Origin: Bacillus sp. AFS059628
GTDB lineage: Bacteria; Bacillota; Bacilli; Bacillales; Bacillaceae_G
Reading direction: 5' to 3'
NCBI RefSeq assembly: GCF_002571225.1
Contig: NZ_NVEC01000049.1
Coordinates: forward strand, 33,442 to 97,441
Length of the DNA stretch: 64,000 nucleotides
How positions within the stretch are numbered: the stretch's first letter is position 1; the number at the start of each line of letters is the position of its first letter. Below are positions 44,399-55,627 of the stretch, in pieces. The notes beneath the pieces are model-generated. The model searched no databases, was not told the origin of the DNA, and worked only from the letters and a program-made list of their open reading frames with translations. The position numbers and the translations under genes are program-made.

Positions 44399-45376
44399 GT
44401 GGCAACAGATCATTCATTACGTTTTTCATTAAAAGAATCTGTTTGGTTCCAAAAAGGACAGGAAGTCGAAGAACTTTTGTCAATTTCGTTAGATCCAGAC
44501 GTTGAGATAGAAGAGCTTGATCATGAGGTTATTGTGAGAGGGCAATTAGATTTAACGGGAGAGTATGTTGCACGGCAAGATGATTCAGATTATTCATTAA
44601 GAGATCTATCGCCTGCTAAGTCCATTGATTATGTAGAAACAAGAGAAGATGGGGTTAATGAACTTGTTCATTCCTTTCCGCTTGAAATATCAATCCCAAG
44701 AAACCGTGTGAAAGTAATTGAAGAACTATATGTATCTATCGAGGAATTTGATTATGAACTGAAGGAAAATGGTTGCTTACAATTATTAGCGGATATATCT
44801 ATTACAGGTTTATGTGATGAAGAAAGAATTGAGGATGAAGAGGAAGAAACGGCGTATGCTGAGTTAGAGGATGATTCAGCTCAAGAGTATGAAACTAGAC
44901 CGACGCCGCAAGTCGAAGAGCCAGCCTATAAGGAATCAGATGAGTGGGAAGATTACGCATTTGAACCGTTCCAACTAGAAGAAAGAAAAGAGCAGGAAGT
45001 AGAAGAAGAGGAAATAGAAGAACATGAATTTGTAGAGCGTGAAGAGGAGAAAGAAACAACGCCACAATTTGAATTGTTCGGACGAAAAGATTTCAAGAAA
45101 GAACAAGCGAAAAAACAAGAAGTACAAGAAGAGGAAACGTATTCACAGCGCGATGAAAATGCGCTTTATTTAACGAAATTATTTACGAAAGAACCGGAAG
45201 AAGAATTTACAAAGTTACGAATGTATTTTGTGCAAGAAGGAGATACGATCGAATCTGTTGCAGAACGTTATGAAACATCTGTACAAAACTTATACCGTGT
45301 CAATCAAACAGAAGATATATATTTAACTACAGGACAAATTATTTATATTCCTGTTTCAAGAGCAAAAACGAAATAA
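44399..45376 (+). CDS. spoVID: Stage VI sporulation protein D (SpoVID), short form
   Basis: 325-residue coat-encasement protein. The N-terminal SpoVID domain (about 1-150: LRFSLKESVWFQKGQEVEEL) recruits coat and SafA. A Glu-rich middle (about 150-260) is low complexity. A C-terminal LysM (about 275-322: YFVQEGDTIESVAERYETS) binds glycan or lipid II. B. subtilis SpoVID is about 575 residues, so the acidic middle is much shorter here. GTG start 8 bases after GGAGGGG. Confidence 0.92.
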   Translation: MATDHSLRFSLKESVWFQKGQEVEELLSISLDPDVEIEELDHEVIVRGQLDLTGEYVARQDDSDYSLRDLSPAKSIDYVETREDGVNELVHSFPLEISIPRNRVKVIEELYVSIEEFDYELKENGCLQLLADISITGLCDEERIEDEEEETAYAELEDDSAQEYETRPTPQVEEPAYKESDEWEDYAFEPFQLEERKEQEVEEEEIEEHEFVEREEEKETTPQFELFGRKDFKKEQAKKQEVQEEETYSQRDENALYLTKLFTKEPEEEFTKLRMYFVQEGDTIESVAERYETSVQNLYRVNQTEDIYLTTGQIIYIPVSRAKTK

Positions 45377-45405
45377 GTGAGTGGTTTCACTCACTTATTT
45401 TTCTA
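45371..45405 (+). terminator. Terminator between spoVID and ysxE
   Basis: 13-bp perfect stem (45371-45383 with 45388-45400), GTTT loop, TTTTTC tail. Confidence 0.9.
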
Positions 45406-45438
45406 AAGGCTATGTTTTGAATAGAAAGGGTTATTCGT

Positions 45439-46464
45439 ATGGATATGGAATTACGAAATCGCTATGAACCCATTGTAAGGCAATATAAATTGGATACGCA
45501 GCATATGGAAGAGCACGGAAGTGTAACGAAAATTTATACGAATCAAGGTCCATATGCGCTCAAGAAAATAGAAGGCAGGAAGTTAGAGCGGAATAACTTT
45601 TTGCACCATATTCAATATTTGAAAGAGAAAGGTTTCTCAAATTATGTACCTATATACCATGCGACGGATGGAAATTATATTTTAAGTGATGGTACGTATA
45701 ACTATTATTTAATGCCGTGGTTAGAACGTGCGGAAGGAAACGGCGAAGATAATGATCAATACCATAAAATGTTTCAGACTCTCGGAACGTTGCATCAAAA
45801 AACGGTAAAAGAAGAAACGTATACTGAAGAAGATTTAGAGAAACATTATACGAATATATCCGATCGCTGGGAAAACGATGGTGAGATGTTAGAAGAGTTT
45901 CTTGTAGAATCGGAAGCGAAATGGTATATGTCTCCGTTTGAATTGCAATATTGTACGTACTATCATCATGTAATGAGAGCCCGTGAGTTTGCAACGAAGC
46001 AATTAAAAGAGTGGAACGACGCGATGAAAGAAAAAGACAAAACACGTATTACTTTTGTGCATGGCAACGTATCACTTAATCATTTTTTATTTGATTATGA
46101 ACGGAATGGCTATTTTATTAGTTTAGAAAAATCGAAGTTTGCAACACCAGTGCAAGATATTGTAGGGTTCTATTCTCGGTCGTTAAACACATATCCAATT
46201 GCGCGAAGTGATCGGTTTGAATGGTATCAAATGTATCAAAAAAATTTCCCTTTTACGAAAGAAGAGCAACTACTCATGTTTGCGTATATGACGTATCCAT
46301 CGCAATTTATTCGGCAAATCCAGTCTTATAAAAAAAGAAGAGAGAGCCGTAATGAGGAAAATGAACTTCTCGGAGTAAAGAGTTTGCAACAAGCACATTG
46401 GCTCGTTAGCAATATAGAATATTTCCTTTCGCAACTACAAGCTGCCCAGCAAGGGAACGGGTAA
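45439..46464 (+). CDS. ysxE: Spore coat protein YsxE (CotS/CotI-like kinase fold)
   Basis: 341-residue protein of the aminoglycoside phosphotransferase-like fold used by CotS-family coat proteins. TFVHGNVSLNHFLFD resembles the catalytic loop, but the usual HxD reads HGN and the metal-binding Asp region is FISLEKSK, so kinase activity is doubtful. In B. subtilis YsxE and SpoVID guide coat encasement together, matching the adjacency here. Confidence 0.92.
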   Translation: MDMELRNRYEPIVRQYKLDTQHMEEHGSVTKIYTNQGPYALKKIEGRKLERNNFLHHIQYLKEKGFSNYVPIYHATDGNYILSDGTYNYYLMPWLERAEGNGEDNDQYHKMFQTLGTLHQKTVKEETYTEEDLEKHYTNISDRWENDGEMLEEFLVESEAKWYMSPFELQYCTYYHHVMRAREFATKQLKEWNDAMKEKDKTRITFVHGNVSLNHFLFDYERNGYFISLEKSKFATPVQDIVGFYSRSLNTYPIARSDRFEWYQMYQKNFPFTKEEQLLMFAYMTYPSQFIRQIQSYKKRRESRNEENELLGVKSLQQAHWLVSNIEYFLSQLQAAQQGNG

Positions 46465-46498
46465 AAAGATAAGTAGCATTCTCTACTTATCTTTTTTG
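46464..46498 (+). terminator. ysxE terminator
   Basis: 13-bp perfect stem (46464-46476 with 46483-46495), T6 tail. Confidence 0.9.
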
Positions 46499-46530
46499 TG
46501 CTTCAAAAAATTCGTAGTCTTAAATTTATC

Positions 46531-46559
46531 TTGACGAATAAGGTTTCGTTTTTTACACT
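46531..46559 (+). promoter_or_regulatory. Candidate valS promoter
   Basis: TTGACG (46531-46536), 17 bases, TACACT (46554-46559), just ahead of the T-box leader. Confidence 0.55.
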
Positions 46560-46589
46560 ATTGTATATAATAATTAACAATCATATAAA

Positions 46590-46838
46590 TGCCTTGAAGG
46601 GGAAGAGTATAACAAGAAACGTCTTCAGAGAGGAGAATCATTAGCTGGGAGATTCTCTAGATAGTTATGTTAGAAGGTAGCCCTGGAGCATCTTTTCTGA
46701 ACGGAATAGTTCTTATTAGGAAAAGACGGATTTGTCCGTTATCAAATTAAGAGTATAAGCAAATTCTGAATTTGTTTGTAAATAAAGGTGGTACCGCGAT
46801 GTCCCTCGTCCTTTTTTGGATGAGGGGCATTTTTTATT
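46590..46838 (+). promoter_or_regulatory. T-box riboswitch of valS
   Basis: The leader has the stem I start GAAGAGTA (46602-46609), the T-box AAAGGTGGTACCGCG (46785-46799) and a terminator (CCCTCGTCC with GGATGAGGG, T6). Uncharged tRNA-Val stabilises the antiterminator and switches valS on. GTT at 46709-46711, opposite the AGTA box in my fold, is a plausible Val specifier codon; other Val triplets cannot be excluded without modelling. Confidence 0.93.
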
Positions 46839-46854
46839 TTAAGGAGGGAAAATA

Positions 46855-49500
46855 ATGTCAAACATGGAAAAAAATTTACCAACTAAATATGATCATATGT
46901 CCGTTGAAGAAGGCCTTTATCAGTGGTGGCTAGAAGGCAAATATTTTGAAGCAACAGGAGACGAGAAGAAACAACCGTATACAATTGTAATTCCACCTCC
47001 GAACGTAACTGGTAAGTTACACTTAGGTCACGCTTGGGATACAACTCTTCAAGATATTTTAACTCGTACGAAGCGTATGCAAGGTTACGATGTATTATGG
47101 CTTCCAGGAATGGACCATGCGGGTATCGCAACACAAGCGAAAGTAGAAGGAAAACTTCGTGAAGAAGGTATTTCACGTTACGATCTTGGCCGTGAGAAAT
47201 TTCTTGAAAAAGCTTGGGAGTGGAAAGAAGAATACGCTTCTCACATTCGTCAACAATGGGGAAAAGTTGGTTTAGGACTAGACTATTCTCGTGAACGTTT
47301 CACATTAGACGAAGGTTTATCTGATGCGGTTAATAAAGTATTCGTTCAATTATACGAAAAAGGCTTAATTTACCGTGGTGAATATATTATCAACTGGGAT
47401 CCAGCAACACGCACAGCTCTTTCTGATATTGAAGTAATTCATAAAGAAGTTCAAGGTGCATTCTACCATATGAACTATCCGTTAACAGATGGTTCTGGTC
47501 ATATTCGTCTTGCAACAACTCGTCCAGAAACGATGCTTGGTGATACAGCAGTAGCGGTTCATCCAGAAGACGATCGTTACAAGCATTTAATCGGAAAAAC
47601 AGTTACACTTCCAATCGTAGGCCGTGAGATTCCGATTATTGCTGACGAGTATGTAGAAAAAGATTTCGGAACAGGTGTTGTAAAAATTACACCAGCCCAT
47701 GACCCAAATGACTTTGAAGTAGGTAACCGTCATGACTTACCACGTATCTTAGTAATGAACGAAGATGGATCGATGAACGAAAAAGCTGGTAAGTATAACG
47801 GCATGGATCGTTTCGAATGCCGTAAAGCTTTAGTAAAAGATTTACAAGAAGCGGGCGTATTAGTAGAAATCGAGCCTCATATGCATTCAGTAGGTCATAG
47901 TGAGCGTAGTGGTGCAGTTGTTGAGCCTTATTTATCAACACAATGGTTCGTAAAAATGGCTCCACTTGCTGAGAAGGCAGTAGCACTTCAGCAAAAAGAA
48001 GAAGAGAAAGTAACGTTCGTACCAGAGCGTTTCGAAAACACATATTTACGTTGGATGGAAAACATTCACGACTGGTGTATCTCTCGTCAATTATGGTGGG
48101 GACACCGCATTCCAGCTTGGTATCATAAAGAAACTGGTGAAGTATACGTAGGTACAGAAGCACCAGCAGATATTGAAAACTGGAATCAAGATAACGACGT
48201 ACTTGATACATGGTTCAGCTCAGCACTATGGCCATTCTCAACACTTGGTTGGCCAAATGAAGATGCAGCAGATTTCAAACGTTACTATTCAACAGATGCA
48301 CTAGTAACGGGTTATGACATCATCTTCTTCTGGGTATCTCGTATGATTTTCCAAGGTTTAGAGTTTACAGGCGAGCGTCCATTTAAAGATGTATTAATTC
48401 ACGGTTTAGTTCGTGATGAGCAAGGACGTAAAATGAGTAAATCTCTTGGTAACGGTATTGACCCAATGGAAGTTATCGAGAAGTACGGTGCAGATGCAAT
48501 GCGCTTCTTCTTATCAACGGGAAGTGCACCAGGTCAAGACTTACGTTTCAGCATGGAAAAAGTAGAATCTACTTGGAACTTCATTAATAAAATTTGGAAT
48601 GCATCACGTTTCGTATTAATGAACATGGATGATATGAAGTATGAAGAAATCGATTTAACTGGTGAAAAATCAGTTGCAGACAAGTGGATTTTAACTCGCT
48701 TAAATGAAACGATCGAAAGCGTAACACGTAACATGGATAAATATGAGTTCGGTGAAGCAGGTCGTTCATTATACAACTTCATTTGGGATGATTTCTGTGA
48801 CTGGTACATCGAGATGGCGAAACTTCCTCTATACGGTGAAGATGAAGCAGCTAAGAAAACAACTCGTTCTATTTTAGCTTACGTATTAGACCAAACAATG
48901 CGTCTATTACACCCATTCATGCCATTCGTAACAGAGAAGATTTGGCAACATTTACCGCACGAAGGCGAATCTATTACAGTAGCAGCGTGGCCAACAGTTC
49001 GCGAAGATTTACAAGATACAGAAGCTGCAGCAGAAATGCACCTTCTAGTTGATATCATTCGCTCTGTTCGTAACATCCGTGCAGAAGTTAATACGCCAAT
49101 GAGCAAAAAAGTTCAAATGCAAATTAAAGCAAAAGACGAGGCTGTACTTGCTCAACTTACGAAAAACAGCTCTTACATTGAGCGTTTCTGTAACCCAAGC
49201 GAATTAACAATTCAAACGGACTTACAAGCGCCAGAAAAAGCAATGACTGCAATCGTAACAGGTGCAGAGTTATTCTTACCGTTAGCTGATCTTATCAATC
49301 TTGATGAAGAGAGAGCGCGTCTTGAGAAAGAGCTTGAGAAGTTCGACAAAGAAGTAGAACGTGTACAGAAGAAACTTTCAAACCAAGGTTTCGTAGCAAA
49401 AGCTCCTGCAGCAGTTATTGAAGGAGAGCGTGCGAAAGAGCAAGATTACCTAGAAAAACGCGAAGCAGTTCGCCAACGTCTAGCAGATCTGGAGAAATAA
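46855..49500 (+). CDS. valS: Valyl-tRNA synthetase
   Basis: 881-residue class Ia synthetase. HIGH motif as [15 protein letters not shown] (about 45), CP1 editing domain, KMSKS as [11 protein letters not shown] (about 525), anticodon-binding helical domain, and C-terminal coiled coil (about 810-880, [19 protein letters not shown]). Charges tRNA-Val and hydrolyses Thr-tRNA-Val. AAGGAGGG before the ATG; T-box controlled. Confidence 0.99.
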   Translation: MSNMEKNLPTKYDHMSVEEGLYQWWLEGKYFEATGDEKKQPYTIVIPPPNVTGKLHLGHAWDTTLQDILTRTKRMQGYDVLWLPGMDHAGIATQAKVEGKLREEGISRYDLGREKFLEKAWEWKEEYASHIRQQWGKVGLGLDYSRERFTLDEGLSDAVNKVFVQLYEKGLIYRGEYIINWDPATRTALSDIEVIHKEVQGAFYHMNYPLTDGSGHIRLATTRPETMLGDTAVAVHPEDDRYKHLIGKTVTLPIVGREIPIIADEYVEKDFGTGVVKITPAHDPNDFEVGNRHDLPRILVMNEDGSMNEKAGKYNGMDRFECRKALVKDLQEAGVLVEIEPHMHSVGHSERSGAVVEPYLSTQWFVKMAPLAEKAVALQQKEEEKVTFVPERFENTYLRWMENIHDWCISRQLWWGHRIPAWYHKETGEVYVGTEAPADIENWNQDNDVLDTWFSSALWPFSTLGWPNEDAADFKRYYSTDALVTGYDIIFFWVSRMIFQGLEFTGERPFKDVLIHGLVRDEQGRKMSKSLGNGIDPMEVIEKYGADAMRFFLSTGSAPGQDLRFSMEKVESTWNFINKIWNASRFVLMNMDDMKYEEIDLTGEKSVADKWILTRLNETIESVTRNMDKYEFGEAGRSLYNFIWDDFCDWYIEMAKLPLYGEDEAAKKTTRSILAYVLDQTMRLLHPFMPFVTEKIWQHLPHEGESITVAAWPTVREDLQDTEAAAEMHLLVDIIRSVRNIRAEVNTPMSKKVQMQIKAKDEAVLAQLTKNSSYIERFCNPSELTIQTDLQAPEKAMTAIVTGAELFLPLADLINLDEERARLEKELEKFDKEVERVQKKLSNQGFVAKAPAAVIEGERAKEQDYLEKREAVRQRLADLEK

Positions 49501-49510
49501 AATGCTTTTT

Positions 49511-49545
49511 AGAGACTCACTATATTGGTGAGTCTCTTTTCTTTG
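49511..49545 (+). terminator. valS terminator
   Basis: 10-bp perfect stem (49511-49520 with 49528-49537), TTTTCTTT tail. Confidence 0.88.
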
Positions 49546-49592
49546 CGTATAATAGGGGTATGAAGGTTGTCTTTTGAAAGGGGAAAGCATAC

Positions 49593-50894
49593 GTGATACA
49601 TACATACGAAGAAGCGATAGGGTGGATTCATAGCCGATTGAAGTTTGGTATTAAACCAGGATTAGAAAGAATGAGATGGATGCTAGAAGAACTAGAAAAT
49701 CCAGAACGTCACATAAAATGTGTTCATCTTGCTGGTACAAATGGAAAAGGTTCAACGTTAACATATATGCGCTACATGTTAGAAGACGCAAAATATAAGG
49801 TAGGGACATTTACCTCCCCTTATATTGAGACATTTAACGAACGCATTAGTGTGAACGGCACACCAATTGCAGATGAAGAGATTACTGAACTTGTAAAGAT
49901 GGTAAAGCCAGTCGTTGAAAAACTAGATGAGACAGATTTAGGGGAAGCGACCGAGTTTGAAATTATTACTGTTATGGCAATTTGTTATTTCGGTAAAGTT
50001 AATTTCTGTGATGTTGTTTTATTTGAAACAGGGCTTGGAGGGCGCTTTGATTCTACGAATGTGATTCATCCTGTTCTTACGATTATTACAAATATAGGCC
50101 ATGATCATATGCATATTTTAGGTAATACACTAGGAGAAATTGCATATGAAAAGGCGGGAATTATTAAGTCTGGCGTTCCGGTTATTACTGGTGTGCAAGA
50201 TGAGGAAGCGTTGCAAGTCATTCAAAAGGTTGCAAAGGAAAATCATGCAAACTTATATGAGATGGGCAATCATTTTACAGTGTTACATAAACAGTCTAGT
50301 GAAGATGGAGAACAATTTGATTTCACTTGTCCTTTCGTCTTTTTTGAAGATGTGCGAATCACAATGAAAGGCAGCCATCAAGTAGGGAACGCAGCACTTG
50401 CACTTATGGCAGTCATGTATGTAAAAACATATTTATCATTTTTTATTGAGGAAGAAGAAATAAGAACGGGATTACAGGAAGCGTATTGGGTTGGGCGCTT
50501 TGAAAAATTGCAAAGTAATCCAGATATTATTATAGATGGTGCTCATAACCCAGAAGGTATTGAAAGCCTTGTAAAAACGGTAGAATCACATTACAAAGAT
50601 AAAAATGTAATAGTTTTATTTACTGCTCTTGGTGATAAACAATTGCATAATATGGTAGGTCAATTAGAAACCATCGCCGATGAAATTGTTTTTACAACAT
50701 TCGCCTTTGATCGCGCGATTTCAGCAGGCGAGCTTGCGTCGTATTCAAAGAAAGAATCAAAGGTAGTTTTTGAAAATTGGAAAGAAGCAATTGATAAGAA
50801 GATTGAAATGATTGGAGAAAATGATGTTTTTATTATAACAGGTTCTCTTTACTTCATTTCGGAAGTTCGAAAATATATTCGCGAGAAAAACTAG
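49593..50894 (+). CDS. folC: Folylpolyglutamate synthase / dihydrofolate synthase
   Basis: 433-residue Mur-ligase-like enzyme. P-loop LAGTNGKGSTLTYM (about 45), carbamylated-Lys region GLGGRFDSTNVI, and C-terminal DGAHNPEGIESL. Adds glutamates to folates and, in many bacteria, also joins dihydropteroate and Glu. GTG start 9 bases after AAAGGGG. Follows valS as in B. subtilis. Confidence 0.97.
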   Translation: MIHTYEEAIGWIHSRLKFGIKPGLERMRWMLEELENPERHIKCVHLAGTNGKGSTLTYMRYMLEDAKYKVGTFTSPYIETFNERISVNGTPIADEEITELVKMVKPVVEKLDETDLGEATEFEIITVMAICYFGKVNFCDVVLFETGLGGRFDSTNVIHPVLTIITNIGHDHMHILGNTLGEIAYEKAGIIKSGVPVITGVQDEEALQVIQKVAKENHANLYEMGNHFTVLHKQSSEDGEQFDFTCPFVFFEDVRITMKGSHQVGNAALALMAVMYVKTYLSFFIEEEEIRTGLQEAYWVGRFEKLQSNPDIIIDGAHNPEGIESLVKTVESHYKDKNVIVLFTALGDKQLHNMVGQLETIADEIVFTTFAFDRAISAGELASYSKKESKVVFENWKEAIDKKIEMIGENDVFIITGSLYFISEVRKYIREKN

Positions 50895-50920
50895 ATAGTC
50901 TTTGCTATCTAGTTTTTTGT
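50889..50920 (+). terminator. folC terminator
   Basis: 10-bp perfect stem (50889-50898 with 50905-50914) overlapping the stop codon, T6 tail. Confidence 0.9.
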
Positions 50921-51058
50921 TCTACAAATGAAGTCAAATGCATACATATAAGATAAATATATAGGGTTATTTGGCGAATTCCTCTGACAAATATCTCGTT
51001 TTTTTGTGAAATGAATATGGTATGATGCGGACAACGATAAGAGGTGAGGTGTGAGTGT

Positions 51059-52021
51059 ATGGACAAGCAATCACGAACGATCTCAGTGAAAGTGAATGGA
51101 ACAGAAGCGAAGTATGAGGAGAAGAAGAAAGATGAATTTGAATGGATGGTAGTAGAGAGTGAAAGACCGAAAAACGTTGTTCCATTTCAAAAAGCGAAAG
51201 TAATGTCTACGAAAAAAAAACGAAAGCAGTGGAGCAATACGTTAATTGCAATTGTTGCAACTGCGATTATTATTGGTACGGCGTTTGGGATCGGGATGCT
51301 ACAGTTACTGAAAGGACAAGGTGCGACAGGTGGAAACGAAGTAACAGCTTCAAAGCAGGTGCAAAATGAAGAATCAAAGGCGGGTGGAACGGCAGAACAA
51401 ACACCAGTACCAAAAGAGGAAAAACAAAAAGCGCAGACAGGAACGTCATTAAATCCAATGAAATTATTTTTTGTTCAAGGAGGGGTTTATTCTTCTGAAG
51501 AAAAGGGACAGGCCGCTCTTGAAGAGTGGAAAGGTAATGGAGGCGTTGCAGCTTTAAAACCGAGCGGTGATAAGTATGCATTAGTTGTTGGTATTGCTAG
51601 CGATGAACAAGGCGTAAACCAATTAGTGACGCAGTATAAAAATGATAATGTTTCCGTATTGAAAAAGGACTGGGATATAACAGATAAAGCGTTACTGAAA
51701 GATAATAAAGAAGTTGGGTCGTTTTTAACAAAAGTACAGCCATTATATACTCATTTAGCAAAATATGCTTCTAGCGTACAAGGTAGTGGGAAAAGTGATG
51801 CGAAAGATATAGGTGCGATTGAAAAAGAGTGGAAAGCGATTGAAAAAGAAGGGAAAAGTATGAAGCAAGAAGAAGCAAAGAAATTGTATATGTATACGTC
51901 AGTAGCTGTGCAAACAGTGAAGGATGGAAAAGGTGATAAGGAATCTTTGGCGAAATTAAATCAAGTTATTATTGACGGTATGCTTTCATATGAAAAAATT
52001 GTATCACAAAAGGCGAAATGA
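51059..52021 (+). CDS. spoIIB: Stage II sporulation protein B (SpoIIB-like, SPOR domain)
   Basis: 320 residues. Cytoplasmic basic N-terminus with VVPFQKAK, one TM helix (about 63-83, NTLIAIVATAIIIGTAFGIG), Gly/Lys-rich linker, and an extracellular SPOR-like domain (about 140-205, LFFVQGGVYSSEEKGQAAL) that binds septal glycan. SpoIIB aids septal wall thinning in engulfment. Location between folC and maf agrees with B. subtilis, although comC, which lies between spoIIB and maf there, is absent here. AGAGGTGAGG precedes ATG 51059. Confidence 0.9.
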   Translation: MDKQSRTISVKVNGTEAKYEEKKKDEFEWMVVESERPKNVVPFQKAKVMSTKKKRKQWSNTLIAIVATAIIIGTAFGIGMLQLLKGQGATGGNEVTASKQVQNEESKAGGTAEQTPVPKEEKQKAQTGTSLNPMKLFFVQGGVYSSEEKGQAALEEWKGNGGVAALKPSGDKYALVVGIASDEQGVNQLVTQYKNDNVSVLKKDWDITDKALLKDNKEVGSFLTKVQPLYTHLAKYASSVQGSGKSDAKDIGAIEKEWKAIEKEGKSMKQEEAKKLYMYTSVAVQTVKDGKGDKESLAKLNQVIIDGMLSYEKIVSQKAK

Positions 52022-52242
52022 TAGGATAATGAAATGACGAGGGAAGAAGTATAGGTACTTCTTTCTTTTCTTTTGAATTTAGAGCAAAGTGCTTTCTCTA
52101 TGGCAGGAATATAATCGTATGCTAGTAAAGAAATATTATTTTGTTTAGAGAAAATAATATTTCTTTCATTTGTGGACAAACTATTCCTTTGATACGATTG
52201 ATGTAAATGATTCGGCTTCATGTGAGAAAGGAAGGAGAAAAT

Positions 52243-52818
52243 ATGAGAAAAATTATTTTAGCTTCAGGATCACCTCGCAGGAAGGAATTACTTGAGTTAG
52301 CGGGTGTACCATTTGAAATCATTGTAAGTGAAGTAGAAGAAACGATTGGTGCGTATTCCTCACCTTCTGATATTGTTATGTCCCTTGCTCTGCAAAAAGC
52401 ATCTGCAGTAGCAGAAAATAACGGTGATTATATTGTGTTAGGTGCAGACACAATTGTTACATATGAATCGCGTATTCTTGGAAAGCCCTCTAATGAGGCG
52501 GAAGCGAAAGAAATGTTGCAATTATTATCAGGGAAAACACATGAAGTGTATACGGGTGTTGCAATTATATCAAAAAACAAAACGGTCACTTTTTACGAGC
52601 GTACAGAAGTTACGTTTTGGGAATTAACAGAAGAAGAAATTGACGCATACGTTGCATCAAAAGAGCCTCTTGATAAAGCTGGAAGTTATGGTATTCAAGG
52701 TAAAGGGGCTATTTTTGTTCAACATATTCAAGGGGACTACTATAGTGTAGTCGGGTTACCCATTGCACGTCTTGTTCGGGAATTAAAACAATTTGATACT
52801 GATATAACCCATGCGTAA
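52243..52818 (+). CDS. maf: Maf nucleoside triphosphate pyrophosphatase
   Basis: 191 residues. Maf motif [12 protein letters not shown] at the N-terminus, catalytic Asp in VLGADTIV, and [13 protein letters not shown] and [12 protein letters not shown] around the pocket. Hydrolyses dTTP/UTP or modified pyrimidine nucleotides; in B. subtilis overproduction inhibits septation. GGAAGGAG lies before ATG 52243. Confidence 0.96.
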   Translation: MRKIILASGSPRRKELLELAGVPFEIIVSEVEETIGAYSSPSDIVMSLALQKASAVAENNGDYIVLGADTIVTYESRILGKPSNEAEAKEMLQLLSGKTHEVYTGVAIISKNKTVTFYERTEVTFWELTEEEIDAYVASKEPLDKAGSYGIQGKGAIFVQHIQGDYYSVVGLPIARLVRELKQFDTDITHA

Positions 52819-52838
52819 AATTGCATGGGATTTTCTTT
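52808..52838 (+). terminator. Terminator overlapping the maf stop
   Basis: CCCATGC (52808-52814) pairs with GCATGGG (52823-52829), then ATTTTCTTT. The stop codon lies in the loop. Possibly leaky, since radC follows at 52866. Confidence 0.75.
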
Positions 52839-52865
52839 GAGAGAACAAATAAAAGGGGTGGAAAA

Positions 52866-53543
52866 ATGAACGGTATTCGTGATGTTGTTAAAGAAGAACA
52901 GCCACGGGAGCGTTTATTGTTAGAAGGAGCTGGAAGTTTATCGAATCGGGAGCTTCTTGCAGTGTTACTCAGAACAGGTTCTAAGGAAGAAACAGTTTTA
53001 AAGTTATCAGATAAAATTCTACATCATTTTGACGGTTTACGTATGTTGAAAGATGCAACGTTAGAGGAGCTTGTCAGTATACATGGTGTTGGGGTTGCGA
53101 AGGCGACCCAGCTTATAGCTGCGTTTGAACTCGGTAGAAGAATGGTGCGTTTAGAATATCAAAATAGATATAGCATTCGAAGCCCAGAAGATTGCGCGAG
53201 ATATATGATGGAAGAAATGCGCTTTCTGCAGCAGGAGCATTTTGTATGTTTATATTTGAACACAAAAAATCAAGTTATACATAGGCAAACCATTTTCATT
53301 GGAAGCTTAAACACATCAATTGTACATCCAAGGGAAGTGTTTAAAGAAGCGTTCCGCCGTGCAGCAGCCTCTATCATATGTCTTCATAATCATCCCTCAG
53401 GAGACCCCACGCCGAGCCGAGAAGATATTGAAGTAACAAAACGCTTAGTAGAATGCGGCCGGATTATCGGAATTGAAGTGCTTGACCATATTATAATAGG
53501 CGACCATAAATTCGTGAGTTTAAAGGAAAAAGGTCATATTTAA
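52866..53543 (+). CDS. radC: RadC-family JAB/MPN protein
   Basis: 225 residues. An N-terminal UPF0758 helix-hairpin-helix (LVSIHGVGVAKATQLIAAF, about 72-92) precedes a JAMM metalloprotein domain with HNHPSGDPTPSREDI (about 172-187). Once thought to act in DNA repair; the true role is unresolved. GGGGTGG before ATG 52866. Upstream of mreB as in B. subtilis. Confidence 0.95.
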   Translation: MNGIRDVVKEEQPRERLLLEGAGSLSNRELLAVLLRTGSKEETVLKLSDKILHHFDGLRMLKDATLEELVSIHGVGVAKATQLIAAFELGRRMVRLEYQNRYSIRSPEDCARYMMEEMRFLQQEHFVCLYLNTKNQVIHRQTIFIGSLNTSIVHPREVFKEAFRRAAASIICLHNHPSGDPTPSREDIEVTKRLVECGRIIGIEVLDHIIIGDHKFVSLKEKGHI

Positions 53544-53569
53544 GACTATGCTTTTTACTTATTTTGTTT

Positions 53570-53614
53570 TATAATGTGATTTATGAGTTTTTTGTAGAAA
53601 TTTATCTACAAAAA
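53570..53614 (+). promoter_or_regulatory. mreB -10 element and 5' stem-loop
   Basis: TATAAT at 53570-53575 (weak -35) is followed by TTTTTGTAGA (53589-53598) and TCTACAAAAA (53605-53614), a 10-bp hairpin with a 6-base loop that would sit at the very 5' end of the mre transcript. There is no T-run after it, so it is not a forward terminator. Confidence 0.45.
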
Positions 53615-53676
53615 GGATAAAGATATAAAAAACGTACTGTTTTTATAATATAAAGTAAGAAAAAATGAGTCCGTGA

Positions 53677-54720
<1,044 letters not shown>

Positions 54721-54761
54721 TATTGCAAAATAAAAATCAATGAAATTAAGAGGGTGTGAAC

Positions 54762-55613
54762 GTGCCACAGTTTTTCTTAAACAAAAGATTAATTGTTTTG
54801 TTAGTTAGTATTATTCTTCTCGTGGCATTGATTGGAATCTCATTGAAAGAACGGAACAGTTTAACATGGCCAGAGCAGTTTGTGAAAGACACTGTCGGTG
54901 TTGTAGAACGTGTATTCCAAAAGCCAGCGAAATACGTAGCTGGATTCTTCGAAAATGTAGAGGATGTAAAGCGCACGTATGAAGAGAATAAAGAATTAAA
55001 AGCAAAATTAGATAATTATGCAGGTCTATCAGGGAAAGTAAAACAATTAGAAGATGACAACAAGAAGTTACAAGAGTTAACGGGTAAAAAAGAGTTGAAT
55101 AGCCAATATACTGAAATTCCAGCTACTGTCGTTTCTCGTAACCCGGATAAATGGTACGATTTAGTTGGAATTGATAAAGGGGCACAGCAAGGAATTAAAA
55201 AAGATATGGCTGTAGTAACTTCACAAGGTTTAGTTGGACGAGTGAAAAGTGTATCTCAGTTTACATCATCAGTAGAGTTGCTAAGCTCTATGAGCCGAAC
55301 AAATCGTGTTTCTGCTATCGTACAAGGAAATGAGAAAATCTTTGGATTGATTGAAGGTTACGACAAAGAAAAGCACTTGCTTCTTTTTACAAAGATTGGC
55401 TCTGATGCAGATGTAAAACCCGATCAACTAGTAGTAACATCTGGACTCGGTGATATTTTCCCAAGAGGTCTTGTAATTGGAAAAATCGTTGATGTTCAGC
55501 CAGATCCATACGGTTTAACAAAAACAGCTTATGTAAAACCTGCCGCTGACTTGAATGACGTAGAGCATATTATGGTTGCGAAACGTGCAACGCCTTCAGC
55601 GCCATTAGAATAG
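54762..55613 (+). CDS. mreC: Rod shape-determining protein MreC
   Basis: 283-residue single-pass protein. TM helix (about 10-30, IVLLVSIILLVALIGISL), periplasmic-side coiled coil (about 70-110), then two beta-barrels. It scaffolds wall-synthesis enzymes to MreB. The GTG at 54762 is preferred because AAGAGGG lies 7 bases before it; the in-frame GTG at 54756 overlaps that site. Confidence 0.95.
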   Translation: MPQFFLNKRLIVLLVSIILLVALIGISLKERNSLTWPEQFVKDTVGVVERVFQKPAKYVAGFFENVEDVKRTYEENKELKAKLDNYAGLSGKVKQLEDDNKKLQELTGKKELNSQYTEIPATVVSRNPDKWYDLVGIDKGAQQGIKKDMAVVTSQGLVGRVKSVSQFTSSVELLSSMSRTNRVSAIVQGNEKIFGLIEGYDKEKHLLLFTKIGSDADVKPDQLVVTSGLGDIFPRGLVIGKIVDVQPDPYGLTKTAYVKPAADLNDVEHIMVAKRATPSAPLE

Positions 55614-55627
55614 GAGGGGGAGAAGAG

